From: Brumimicrobium mesophilum
GTDB lineage: Bacteria > Bacteroidota > Bacteroidia > Flavobacteriales_D > Crocinitomicaceae
Direction of reading: 5' to 3'
DNA: 64,000 nt
NCBI RefSeq assembly: GCF_003025005.1
Contig: NZ_PVSS01000017.1
Location: forward strand, 24,071-88,070
Shown one piece after another: positions 1 through 8,060 of this stretch (the stretch's first letter is position 1; each line of letters opens with the position of its first letter). Below the pieces are notes generated by a model. That model was given only the letters and a program-made list of their open reading frames with translations. It did not search any database and was not told the origin of the DNA. Both the position numbers and the translations under genes were made by a program.

Positions 1-1
1 T

Positions 2-553
2 GGAGTTGAAGTAACAGTTCAAAAGTTTTTCAATAAATCGTTCTTTTTCTTGGCTACAGGATCACTTTTTGAATCTAAATACAAAGGAAGTGATGGAATT
101 GAAAGAGATACAGATTTCAATGGAAACTATGCATTGAATTTCCTAGCAGGTAAAGAAATTAAAATCAATGATAAAAGTAAAATTTCTGCAGGGTTTAAAA
201 TTACTGCGGCTGGAGGAAGAAGATATGGATATGTTGATATTGCACAAACAGAAATCAACAGCGAATTGGTTTTTAAAGATTCTCTATTTAACACAAGACA
301 ATTTCAAGATTATTTCCGTTTAGATTTCAAGGTAACTTATGTTTTAAACACAGAAAAACTAACGCACGAAATTGGATTGGACTTAGTGAATATTCTAAAT
401 ACAGAGAATATTTTAGCGTTGAGCTATGCTCCAAATTTGATTGATCCAACACAAGAACCAATTGCTGAAAGGTATCAGTTGGGATTCTTGCCGATTTTCT
501 ATTATAAAGTAGATTTTAGTTTTAGTAAAGGATCACGAGGAAACTCGCGATAG
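2..553 (+). CDS. TonB-dependent receptor, C-terminal part (5' end outside window)
   Basis: The last 183 codons of an open frame that enters from the left edge. The text alternates aromatic and polar residues like the final strands of a 22-strand outer-membrane barrel (for example QDYFRLDFKVTYVLN and YYKVDFSF), and the LVNILNTEN stretch resembles the closing region of Bacteroidota TonB receptors with an N-terminal carboxypeptidase-like domain. Such receptors take up siderophores, glycans or peptides using TonB energy; the substrate cannot be read from this part. Barrel proteins normally end in an aromatic residue; here nine extra residues (SKGSRGNSR) follow, and they and the TAG stop are encoded by a short inverted repeat (534-553). 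A TTG at 50 is in frame but is internal, not a start. Confidence 0.75.
   Translation, partial: GVEVTVQKFFNKSFFFLATGSLFESKYKGSDGIERDTDFNGNYALNFLAGKEIKINDKSKISAGFKITAAGGRRYGYVDIAQTEINSELVFKDSLFNTRQFQDYFRLDFKVTYVLNTEKLTHEIGLDLVNILNTENILALSYAPNLIDPTQEPIAERYQLGFLPIFYYKVDFSFSKGSRGNSR
534..553 (+). repeat. Stop-codon-bearing inverted repeat, copy 1
   Basis: CACGAG, GAAA-type loop, CTCGCG, then ATAG. The stem is ATCACGAG with CTCGCGAT, with one A.C mismatch. The terminal TAG is the stop codon of the TonB receptor. It is the same family as the copies at 581, 609 and 7804. Confidence 0.6.
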
Positions 554-580
554 ATAAAAGATAGTTATTAGCTAGCTTAC

Positions 581-622
581 CACGAGTTGAAAACTCGCGG
601 TAGCTGCTAAAACTCGCGGTAG
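581..622 (+). repeat. Stop-codon-type inverted repeat, copies 2 and 3 (3 is a half copy)
   Basis: Copy 2 (581-603) has the arms CGAGTT and AACTCG around GAA, then CGGTAG. Copy 3 (609-622) keeps only the right arm and tail, AAAACTCGCGGTAG. They lie about 30 and 55 bases after the receptor stop. The rest of the 554-801 gap shows no gene. Confidence 0.6.
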
Positions 623-801
623 TGAGTGGCGTAAAGAAATGAAGGGATTTGTATCGAGAATGACGGGGATTCAATGTAAATCAGCCCTGCTTCTCGATAA
701 ACCTCCATATTATTCCTAACCTTGAAATGAAGTACTTCGCTCAACAGTTTTACATCTTAGGAAAGGTCTTAAAAACAACACCCGAATTAAAGCATTTAAA
801 A

Positions 802-1932
802 CTACTGTACAATTACTTTTCTGGTTACAACTTTTCCTTCAGTCTCAATTTTCACGAAATAAACACCATTATTCAAATTCGAAATTTCGAATGATTTTTG
901 AATATTGGTAAAGGTTGCAATTGTTTTTCCATGGGCAGATAGTATATCAATCTTATCTACTTTTTGGTGTGTTTCAATTTGAATTGTCCCTTTGGAAGGG
1001 TTTGGATAAATAATCAATCCACTATCCCCTTGGGGTTGCTCATCAATTGATAGTAAGTCCGAAGAATTATATTGACTAAAAAACCTCCAAATTTCGGTAC
1101 TGGCGTCAATATCATGGTTGGTTACCCCAATATCTATAAAAGCACCTGGCCAAGTATGACCTCCGTTTATTATTTTATAATGTTCAACAGTAGCTCCATT
1201 TGTTCCTCCTTCGTAAAGATAGTGCTCTGCGGCACACCCATCTGTTGGGTCAATATCTGGTAATTGTGTAACAGTTGGTGAATTAGAACAGTTTAAAATA
1301 CTCACCCATTCGTCCAGCACCTGATTAACTGACGCAAATCCAATATTCCCGTTATATGGAACCACTGGGTCATTAGTTCCATGAATCAACATTGTTGGGA
1401 CAGGTTTATTAGGGTTGCAATTTCCCAACTGAGTAACAATGATCGTTCCAGTTACAGATGCAATTGCAGTGATTTTATCTGATAAATTACATGCTAAATA
1501 ATAGCTCATGAATCCACCGTTACTCATTCCTGTTGAATAGATCCGGTTCTGATCAATTGAATACTGACTAGATACTTCATCGATTAGTAACGATAAGAAA
1601 CCAATATCGTCCTCTCCATTGGGTAAGTAAAAATTCCAATGTCTTTCATTTCCCGAATCAAACAAGCCATTGGGAACAACCATGATGAAATTTGCAGTAT
1701 CAGCAATATTACGAAATTCACCGTAGAAAAGTTGTTCTAGCATAGACGAACCATGACCATGAAGGTTAATTACCAAGGGAAGTTCTGATTGTCCATCGTA
1801 TGATTGTGGAACGTAAAGAATGTATTCCCTAGTTTTACCATCATGTTGCAAAGTCGAAGTTGACTGAGTTCCTGTTTGAGAATATGATTGCAAGCCTAAG
1901 AAAAAGACAAAAAATAAGGTGAGATTCTTCAT
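802..1932 (-). CDS. Secreted PHB depolymerase/LpqC-family esterase with T9SS sorting domain
   Basis: A 376-residue secreted alpha/beta hydrolase of the polyhydroxybutyrate depolymerase/feruloyl esterase (LpqC) family. Start chosen at the ATG giving MKNLTLFFVFFLGLQSYSQ, a clean signal peptide; the longer frame adds 17 unlikely residues. Visible catalytic parts: oxyanion region HGHGSS, nucleophile Ser137 in GMSNGG, Asp188 in HGTNDPVVPY, and His259 in NGGHTWPG. After about residue 305 comes IIYPNPSKG and a C-terminal beta domain ending KVIVQ, the T9SS type A sorting signal, so the enzyme should be exported across the outer membrane. The substrate is uncertain: the family cleaves polyesters, feruloyl esters or acetylated glycans. 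It stands alone on the minus strand. Confidence 0.85.
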   Translation of the reverse strand: MKNLTLFFVFFLGLQSYSQTGTQSTSTLQHDGKTREYILYVPQSYDGQSELPLVINLHGHGSSMLEQLFYGEFRNIADTANFIMVVPNGLFDSGNERHWNFYLPNGEDDIGFLSLLIDEVSSQYSIDQNRIYSTGMSNGGFMSYYLACNLSDKITAIASVTGTIIVTQLGNCNPNKPVPTMLIHGTNDPVVPYNGNIGFASVNQVLDEWVSILNCSNSPTVTQLPDIDPTDGCAAEHYLYEGGTNGATVEHYKIINGGHTWPGAFIDIGVTNHDIDASTEIWRFFSQYNSSDLLSIDEQPQGDSGLIIYPNPSKGTIQIETHQKVDKIDILSAHGKTIATFTNIQKSFEISNLNNGVYFVKIETEGKVVTRKVIVQ

Positions 1933-2047
1933 AATACAATTGTTTAGAAGTAAATTTAGGGAAAAGAAATTGAAAAACAGCACTGCGATTTTATCTACAC
2001 GAGATAAGTGATCATATCAAAGTAGTAACTAAATTGAGAATAGAAAA

Positions 2048-2350
2048 ATGCAGAAATTAATCTTACATGAGGATATTTTTGATGCCTTGAACCAAGGTAA
2101 AATAACGACTATTCGGAAAGGTCGAAGAAAAATAGAATTGGGTAAATTGATGTTTGAAAGTTCTGATGAGGACCGACAAAAAATAGTTGAAGTTGTTAGT
2201 TTTTACTATGCTAAATTAGAGGATGTGAATACTGAGGATTTGGAGAATGATGGTTTCAAAGATCACCAAGATATGTGGGAGAAAATGCAACGTTTCTATC
2301 CAGATATTGGGTTGGAAGATGAAGTGACTGTGGTTAAATTTAGTTGTTAA
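2048..2350 (+). CDS. ASCH-domain protein
   Basis: A 100-residue single-domain protein. The opening TIRKGRRKIELGKLMFES, the central VEVVSFYYAKLEDVNTED and the closing DGFKDHQDM, RFYP and VTVVKF match the pattern of ASCH domains, small beta-barrels related to PUA that bind RNA or modified nucleosides; some members act as amidohydrolases or translation co-factors. There is no signal peptide, so it should be cytoplasmic. It is isolated: the gene on the left is divergent and the lipoprotein gene on the right is 190 bases away, so context adds nothing. The family call is by pattern; the molecular role is unknown. Confidence 0.7.
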   Translation: MQKLILHEDIFDALNQGKITTIRKGRRKIELGKLMFESSDEDRQKIVEVVSFYYAKLEDVNTEDLENDGFKDHQDMWEKMQRFYPDIGLEDEVTVVKFSC

Positions 2351-2446
2351 TGTTAAATGTTTACTTGTAAATGGTTAACACGATAGGGGTTTTAAAATAG
2401 TCGGACTTTAACTGCCTAAATATAAGAAATATAAGAAAGTAGAGTT

Positions 2447-2491
2447 ACGAATGTTTAAATTATGAATATTTAAATTATGAATGTTTAAATA
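2447..2491 (+). repeat. Three tandem 15-bp AT-rich units
   Basis: Three consecutive units close to ATGAATGTTTAAATT, at 2447-2461, 2462-2476 and 2477-2491, differing at one or two positions. They sit just upstream of a TAnnTTTG box and the lipoprotein gene, so they may affect its promoter; this is inference. Confidence 0.7.
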
Positions 2492-2499
2492 TAATTATA

Positions 2500-2507
2500 T
2501 AAATTTG
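2500..2507 (+). promoter_or_regulatory. Possible Bacteroidota -7 box (TAAATTTG)
   Basis: Matches TAnnTTTG, 32 bases before the lipoprotein ATG. No TTG at the -33 position was found, so this is suggestive only. Confidence 0.35.
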
Positions 2508-2539
2508 ATCAAATTCTCTTTAAAAATAAACACTGCTTT

Positions 2540-3196
2540 ATGAAAATTTCACTATTCATTTTACTTATTACTTTGTCAGGACTTCAAGGATGTCAAGTAG
2601 TTTCAAAGGTTATGCTTAATAAATTCACTTTAAACATTAAAGAACCAACTGAATATAACACTCGACTTGAAAGCCATAATAAGATAGTTAAAGATTTACG
2701 TAAAAAGGACATAACAAATTATAAAATAGTTTATTCTTCTTCTGACTACATAGAGCAAACTGGAGACCTTGAAGTCTTTAATACTGAGGCTTATATTTAC
2801 AATTTTAAAGGGCAACTCCCTATTTACGATTCTTTAAATATTTGTGAAACTACTACCTTCAAATATTATGCTTTTTCAAAGTATGGTTCTAAACTGGATT
2901 CCGTTAAATGGTCTGAAGAAAATAAGCTCGCCGAAATCACTCCATATTTAGAGTATATTGATTCAACTAAATTGAATATTAACTTTGAAAAATACGATTA
3001 TGTGGTATTAATGGACTACACTACATTCGTTAAAGGGCCTCAAAACAGAAGGTTTAGAAGACTAAATAAAATTCCAGAATTCAACGGTGACAATCAAAAT
3101 GTACTTTATCTTTTTAACAATAAAGATCTAATCATAAATAGTTACTTTTATAATTATATGAAAAGTGAATCTGAGAAAGTTGAGGCTTCAAATTAA
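2540..3196 (+). CDS. Putative lipoprotein of unknown function
   Basis: 218 residues. The N-terminus MKISLFILLITLSGLQGC is a lipoprotein signal peptide with lipobox LQGC (Cys18), so the mature protein should be lipid-anchored. The remainder is charged and rich in Asn, Lys and Tyr, with no motif I recognise; FNGDNQNVLYLFNNKDL near the C-terminus looks like beta structure. It ends 14 bases before the convergent outer-membrane gene. I cannot assign a function. Low GC and codon use look like the neighbours, so nothing suggests recent transfer. Confidence 0.7.
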   Translation: MKISLFILLITLSGLQGCQVVSKVMLNKFTLNIKEPTEYNTRLESHNKIVKDLRKKDITNYKIVYSSSDYIEQTGDLEVFNTEAYIYNFKGQLPIYDSLNICETTTFKYYAFSKYGSKLDSVKWSEENKLAEITPYLEYIDSTKLNINFEKYDYVVLMDYTTFVKGPQNRRFRRLNKIPEFNGDNQNVLYLFNNKDLIINSYFYNYMKSESEKVEASN

Positions 3197-3210
3197 AAAT
3201 TAGAAAATCT

Positions 3211-4083
3211 CTAATTATTCTTATCAAAATACCAGCTTAGTCCTATAGAAAATATCTGCGCTTTTGCTGTCATTTCTGCTCTAACCACTTCGGTTAGACC
3301 AAGGGTTGGAAGGCTATAAGAAATTGTATGCTCTGTGATCGAACTACTTTTGCCAAATTGATATTGATAACGCCCTCTAAGGTGTAGATTTTCTGTAATT
3401 CTAATGTCTTTAGAGATTCCAAGGTAAAATCCGTAATATGTTCGAGAACTAATGCGATAATTGAAACCAAGGGTCGTAATTCCTACATTATCATTATAAT
3501 CTAAATATGCAGCACTAAGTCCATATCCACCGCCTGTACTCACCTTATTATCAGTCATTCCCAAAACGAAGCCTGCATGTACATCGAAAAACCGTAAGTT
3601 GTTTTTACCGACAAATCGATATCCCCCACCTATATTAAGTGAGTAAGTAATGAAAGAATTATTATAAATACTTATTATTCCTCCTTCCTTAATTCCATAT
3701 CGATTAGGTTTTAATGTTGTACCATGCCATGTCCAACTAAAATCACCTTCTGCAAAAAAATTCTGAGGTAAGTTATATTGATAACCAACATTCCAACCGT
3801 TAACAAGATTACCTCGATCTAAATTAATTGGAGTGCTGTTCATTTGTGGTAGAGAAAAGCTTGGTTCAATAAGAATAATGGGATGACGACTATTTAAGAG
3901 AGACACAGTAACTATATGCGTATTTGGATTAACCAATCTACGATTTGCTCTTTCTTGAATTTTCGAACTCCTAGATTGCGAAATACTTTGGTCTAAAGTG
4001 GCATTATTATTTTGTGCGTGAAGGTTTTGAAGAACACTAAAAGAAAGAATAATAATTGACGCTAAAATGCTATTGAATCTCAT
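3211..4083 (-). CDS. Outer-membrane beta-barrel protein, paralogue B
   Basis: 290 residues with signal peptide MRFNSILASIIILSFSVLQNLHAQ. The body alternates aromatic/glycine strands typical of small outer-membrane barrels and ends in SIGLSWYFDKNN. Several blocks match the upstream gene (4070-4915): GYRFVGKNNLRFFDVHAG against GYRLANSNNFNFFNLHAG, and YLGISKDIRI against YLGLSKDIRL, so the two are tandem paralogues. Its ATG lies inside the end of the upstream gene (14-base overlap, 4070-4083), implying one transcript and coupled translation. No ligand or partner can be deduced. Confidence 0.75.
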   Translation of the reverse strand: MRFNSILASIIILSFSVLQNLHAQNNNATLDQSISQSRSSKIQERANRRLVNPNTHIVTVSLLNSRHPIILIEPSFSLPQMNSTPINLDRGNLVNGWNVGYQYNLPQNFFAEGDFSWTWHGTTLKPNRYGIKEGGIISIYNNSFITYSLNIGGGYRFVGKNNLRFFDVHAGFVLGMTDNKVSTGGGYGLSAAYLDYNDNVGITTLGFNYRISSRTYYGFYLGISKDIRITENLHLRGRYQYQFGKSSSITEHTISYSLPTLGLTEVVRAEMTAKAQIFSIGLSWYFDKNN

Positions 4084-4915
4084 AACTAGGTAATTTATTT
4101 GAAAATATAGAAATTTTTAGCCCTCCTGAAATGAATGCTCCACCACCACGAACTTTAACAGATACTTTATCATCGAATGTCATATTATCAGAGACGATCT
4201 TTATTGAATTATCGATATTAGCATTTAGTCCAAAACGATGAACATATTTCACAAATATTCTAACTTTACTAGAAAGTCGAATGTCCTTTGACAGCCCCAA
4301 ATAAGGACCAACTGAAAGCCTAGAAAATGAATTTGTCGTTTCAACCAATTGATAGTTCAAATTTGCTGTATTTTCCACATTCTCAGAAACGCTAATTGTT
4401 GCTGTACCTTCTTTGAAATTTTTGACATCATTCGATTTCATATTAGAAACACCAAAAAACATTCCCGCATGAAGGTTGAAGAAGTTGAAATTATTTGAAT
4501 TCGCCAACCTATAGCCAATCCCTAATTGAATATCATGATTTGAATAATGCTTTCGATAATAACCCCAGCTAATATTTTCACTATAATCTCTTTTCAATGA
4601 GATTCCTTGACCAATATAACTATATCCCGCTTCAGCAAAGAAACCATCTCTAATACCATGCTCATACATCACATTTGGGAAATAGGTGTTATTATGCATA
4701 ATCAAACCTTCTGAAAGAAAATTGTTAGGGTCTTTAATATGAGTGGAAGTAAAACCAAAACCAGCTGAAACTGAAATATATTTCGATTGAGGATGTATAT
4801 ACCGTTTTATTTTTCTTTCCTCTTTTTTTGTGAGCTCAATTTTGTCATACGTTTGAGAAAACACTGAAAAGGAAAAAAACATCGTTAAATGTAAAATTAC
4901 AAGTAGATTTTTCAT
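4070..4915 (-). CDS. Outer-membrane beta-barrel protein, paralogue A
   Basis: 281 residues. Signal peptide MKNLLVILHLTMFFSFSVFSQ. A short charged linker, LTKKEERKIKRYIHPQSK, precedes the barrel-like region, which has regular alternating strands such as YISVSAGFGF and IFVKYVHRFG. It is the first gene of a two-gene minus-strand operon and overlaps its paralogue by 14 bases. The paralogues share order and spacing of motifs but are well diverged, so the duplication is old. Function unknown; adhesion, porin or assembly roles are all possible. Confidence 0.75.
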   Translation of the reverse strand: MKNLLVILHLTMFFSFSVFSQTYDKIELTKKEERKIKRYIHPQSKYISVSAGFGFTSTHIKDPNNFLSEGLIMHNNTYFPNVMYEHGIRDGFFAEAGYSYIGQGISLKRDYSENISWGYYRKHYSNHDIQLGIGYRLANSNNFNFFNLHAGMFFGVSNMKSNDVKNFKEGTATISVSENVENTANLNYQLVETTNSFSRLSVGPYLGLSKDIRLSSKVRIFVKYVHRFGLNANIDNSIKIVSDNMTFDDKVSVKVRGGGAFISGGLKISIFSNKLPSYEIQ

Positions 4916-4992
4916 ATTTTATTTTAAACATAATACACTTCGCAAGAATTAATGAAATTCTTGATTAACTTCAGATCTTAAACCTTTCGATT

Positions 4993-5006
4993 GAGACTTT
5001 AGTCTC
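4993..5006 (-). terminator. Weak hairpin downstream of the decarboxylase
   Basis: GAGAC and GTCTC pair around TTTA, 20 bases after the decarboxylase stop on the minus strand. There is no clear U-run, so it may be only a partial terminator. Confidence 0.3.
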
Positions 5007-5025
5007 CGCAATTTTCGTAATTATA

Positions 5026-6423
5026 TTAACACTCCTCCCAAACAAAGTCGCTTTCTTTCAATTCACCATAATATTCAGCGACAAACTCTTCTAATCTTTT
5101 GAAGAAAAGTAAAATATCATCATGGCTATTTTGAGCGTTGATCGTTACAAATCTTACAAATTCATCTTCTTGGAATGAACCAAAACTCACCATTAATTCG
5201 GCTTTTTCGTAAAGCTTTGTACACAATTCTTGAGATGGGATATTCTTGTATTTGAAGCAAACAGCAATTGAATCATCGAAGCTGAACAGTTCATAATCTG
5301 GATGATTTCTTACGTACTCTCGTGCTGTATCGGCTAAAGAAAATTGGTGATCAACCATTTTTTCTAATCCTTGCGTACCCACACTTTTCCAGAATGTCCA
5401 GAATTTTAACGCATCGTTTCTTCTTCCACATTGCAAAGAAGTTTTTCCTGGATTGAAATCGTCTTCATCCGTTTGATAAAGATATTCTGCGTCATTCGCA
5501 AATGAATTTCGTAGGTTTTGTTTGTCTTTTACAACAATAATCGAACACGTTAATGGCGTTCCTATCATTTTATGTGCATTGAAACTAAAAGAATCAACGT
5601 TTTCGAGTCCTTTTAAGTGATGCTTGTATTTTTTACTAAAAATTACAGAACCACAGTATGCTCCATCCACATGCATCCAAACATTGTGTTTTTTACATAC
5701 GACGCTAATTTCTTCAACATTATCAAAAGCACCCAGAACCGTTGTTCCAGCTGTTGAGTTCACCATCACAGGATGAAAACCATCAGCAAGATCTTTTGCG
5801 ATTGCTTTATCTAATTCAACAGGGTTCATTTCGCCAACTTTATTCACAGGAATATAGCGTACGTTATTTCTTCCAATTCCTGAAAAAGAAGCATTTTTTG
5901 GAATACTGTAATGAGATTCTATTGAAGTATAAACAGTCATTTTTTGCTGAACTCCATCAAAGCGAACTTTACCATTGTAGGCATCTCTAGCCATAAGCAT
6001 AGACATGAAATTCGTCATAGAACCTCCTGTTGCAAATGTACCGTCAGACTTTTCATCCCAACCAATGATTTCGCAAACTTTACGCAGAACGGCTTTTTCA
6101 ACACCCACTTGTGCTCCAGCCGCTTTAAAGGTGTACATGCTATTATTCATCAGCACCGCCAACAATTCTCCAAGCACTGCTTTTTCATTTCTTCCACCAT
6201 ACAATTGATTAAAGAAAGCGTTTGTTGCAGTTCTTGGTGTTGCCATCACCAATTCCTTCAATTTCTTAAGATGTGTTTCATCATCAATCGGTTGATCGAC
6301 AAGTGAAAGATCAAGTTTATCAAACAATTGATCTGCAGGAATATAATCTACAACAGGGTTAACTTTTTCGTCTGCTAATAATTCTGCTGCTATTGATTGA
6401 AAAACTGCTAATGCTTTTTCCAT
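5026..6423 (-). CDS. PLP-dependent group II decarboxylase (glutamate/aspartate/cysteine-sulfinate type)
   Basis: 465 residues, full length for the PF00282 family, which removes the alpha-carboxyl of amino acids using pyridoxal phosphate. Seen: His171 in ESHYSIPKNASF (stacks on the cofactor ring), NSTAGTTVLGAFD at 222-234, Asp253 and Ala255 in HVDGAYCGSV, and Lys285 in SFNAHKMIGTP, the Schiff-base lysine. The glutamate, aspartate and cysteine-sulfinate branches cannot be told apart safely here; Bacteroidota relatives are often annotated as glutamate or aspartate decarboxylase. No antiporter gene lies beside it, which argues against a classical GAD acid-resistance pair. Cytoplasmic, and transcribed alone. 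Confidence 0.88.
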   Translation of the reverse strand: MEKALAVFQSIAAELLADEKVNPVVDYIPADQLFDKLDLSLVDQPIDDETHLKKLKELVMATPRTATNAFFNQLYGGRNEKAVLGELLAVLMNNSMYTFKAAGAQVGVEKAVLRKVCEIIGWDEKSDGTFATGGSMTNFMSMLMARDAYNGKVRFDGVQQKMTVYTSIESHYSIPKNASFSGIGRNNVRYIPVNKVGEMNPVELDKAIAKDLADGFHPVMVNSTAGTTVLGAFDNVEEISVVCKKHNVWMHVDGAYCGSVIFSKKYKHHLKGLENVDSFSFNAHKMIGTPLTCSIIVVKDKQNLRNSFANDAEYLYQTDEDDFNPGKTSLQCGRRNDALKFWTFWKSVGTQGLEKMVDHQFSLADTAREYVRNHPDYELFSFDDSIAVCFKYKNIPSQELCTKLYEKAELMVSFGSFQEDEFVRFVTINAQNSHDDILLFFKRLEEFVAEYYGELKESDFVWEEC

Positions 6424-6677
6424 AATATTGTAAACTGTTTTGTCGGAAACTCAATAAATATAATTGTTTCATCAAGTGACCTAACACAAAAATCAAACCT
6501 TTGTTTATGGTTTTTTTATATGAATTGGCAAAAGTACGTTTTTTAGTTGAATGGAAAGAACAAAAATATGCGTTATTGAATGAAAGCACGAGGGCGAATT
6601 ACCAATCGCTCGATCTTTTTCACTTTCCGCTCGACACTCTAAACTCTATACTGCATACTGTATTCGAAGAATATTAA

Positions 6678-6685
6678 TATCTTTG
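6678..6685 (+). promoter_or_regulatory. Possible -7 box (TATCTTTG) very close to the start codon
   Basis: TAnnTTTG match only four bases before the glycosyltransferase ATG. If used, the transcript would be leaderless or almost so. No -33 TTG was seen. Confidence 0.35.
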
Positions 6686-6689
6686 ATTT

Positions 6690-7826
6690 ATGAGAATTGG
6701 CGTTAACACAAGATTTTTATTGAAAAACAAAATGGAAGGTTTTGGATGGTATACTTATGAGACCATGTTGAGAATAACTCAAAACCATCCAGACCATGAA
6801 TTTATTTTCTTTTTTGATCGTCCATTTGACAAGAAATTTATCTTTTCGGATAACATAACTCCTGTTGTAGTAAATCCACCTGCTAGACATCCAATTCTTC
6901 AAATCATTTGGTTTGACTATGCTATTCCGAAAGCATTGAAAAAATATAAATGCGATGCTTTTGTTTCTACCGATGGCTATTTATCCTTAAAAACGGATGT
7001 GCCGCAACTTACGGTAATGCACGACTTGAATTTTGAACATAATCCGCAAGACGTTCCAAAAAATGTCTTAAAATTCTTCAAAAAACGTTTTCCATTGTTT
7101 GCAAAAAAAGCCAAACATTTGTGTACAGTTTCTCATTTCTCGAAGGCTGATATTGTTAAAACTTATGGAATTCCCGAAGAGAAAATTGATGTAACGCATA
7201 ATGGAGTTTCTCCTGTTTTCAAAGTCATAGATCAATTTGAAAAACAAGCCATCAGAGATCGATATACCGGTGGAAAACCTTTCGTCGTTTTTGTTGGTGC
7301 AATTCACAAAAGAAAGAATGTTCAACGTTTGATCGCGGCTTTTAAAAACTTGAAATCTGAACATAAAATACCTCATCAATTATTAATTGTAGGCGAACCA
7401 ATGTGGGATAGTCAAACGATTGAAGTAGAGGAAGAAATGAAATCTTATATTCGATTTACAGGTCATGTATCTTTAGAATTATTGGCGGATATTGTAGGAA
7501 GTGCGACATGCATGGCTTTTGTGAGTTATTTTGAAGGTTTTGGAATTCCGCTAGTTGAAGCAATGCAATCTGGTGTTCCAGTTTTAGCTGGAAATAAAAC
7601 TTCTCTCCCTGAAATTGGTGGTGATGCAGTTTTGTATTGTAATCCGTATTCTGTAGAATCAATTCAAAATCAATTGTATTCGTTGCTAGATAATCAAGAA
7701 TTACGAGAAGATTTAATTGAAAAAGGATTGGAAAGAGCGACAGAGTTCTCGTGGGATTTTACGGCTAGGGATTTGTGGAAGGCTATTGAGAAGATTTTGC
7801 CATCACAAGTTGAAAACTTGCGGTAG
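6690..7826 (+). CDS. Glycosyltransferase, GT4-like (GT-B fold)
   Basis: 378 residues, the usual length for a GT-B retaining glycosyltransferase. The N-terminal half has a receptor-side start, GVNTRFLLKNKMEGFGWYT. The second half has PFVVFVGAIHKRKNVQRLI and the EX7E motif in EGFGIPLVEAMQSGVPVL (Glu282 and Glu290), which binds the nucleotide-sugar, then TSLPEIGGDAVLY. It is likely to add a sugar during surface-polysaccharide or glycolipid synthesis; donor and acceptor are unknown. No other polysaccharide gene is adjacent. The last residues (QVENLR) and the TAG stop come from an inverted repeat (7804-7826), so the ancestral end was probably a few codons different. Confidence 0.88.
   Translation: MRIGVNTRFLLKNKMEGFGWYTYETMLRITQNHPDHEFIFFFDRPFDKKFIFSDNITPVVVNPPARHPILQIIWFDYAIPKALKKYKCDAFVSTDGYLSLKTDVPQLTVMHDLNFEHNPQDVPKNVLKFFKKRFPLFAKKAKHLCTVSHFSKADIVKTYGIPEEKIDVTHNGVSPVFKVIDQFEKQAIRDRYTGGKPFVVFVGAIHKRKNVQRLIAAFKNLKSEHKIPHQLLIVGEPMWDSQTIEVEEEMKSYIRFTGHVSLELLADIVGSATCMAFVSYFEGFGIPLVEAMQSGVPVLAGNKTSLPEIGGDAVLYCNPYSVESIQNQLYSLLDNQELREDLIEKGLERATEFSWDFTARDLWKAIEKILPSQVENLR
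7804..7826 (+). repeat. Stop-codon-bearing inverted repeat, copy 4 (compensated stem)
   Basis: Arms CAAGTT and AACTTG around GAA, then CGGTAG. Compared with the copy at 581, G-C has become A-T on both arms at the same stem position. The TAG is the glycosyltransferase stop codon. A decayed fifth copy may lie at 7936-7978 (CACGAATTG ... CGCGGTAG). Confidence 0.65.
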
Positions 7827-8000
7827 CGGCAATTGGAGAAGTTTATTGTTTTTTTTCCGCAAAGGAAGCAAAGGTTTAGGAGGTAAGCAGAGTTTTCACC
7901 TGCGGTGATGGAGAAAAATATTTTTTTAGGACGATCACGAATTGGATTTCTACAAGCTCAACCACCTTTTCGCGGTAGCATTCTAAAAATAATCTTAACA

Positions 8001-8035
8001 AAAAAAGCGATACTTCATTTAGAAGTACCGCTTTT
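8001..8035 (-). terminator. Terminator of the RND efflux operon
   Basis: Stem of 14 pairs, AAAAGCGATACTTC (8003-8016) with GAAGTACCGCTTTT (8022-8035), one wobble, 5-base loop. On the minus strand it is followed by a run of Ts. It lies 26 bases past the RND stop. Confidence 0.75.
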
Positions 8036-8060
8036 CCTAGTATAACTTTTAACTAAAGAA

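Noticed and set aside
6359..6589. Open frame upstream of the decarboxylase on the same strand
   Set aside because: It overlaps the decarboxylase start in another frame, and its sequence looks like translated AT-rich spacer.
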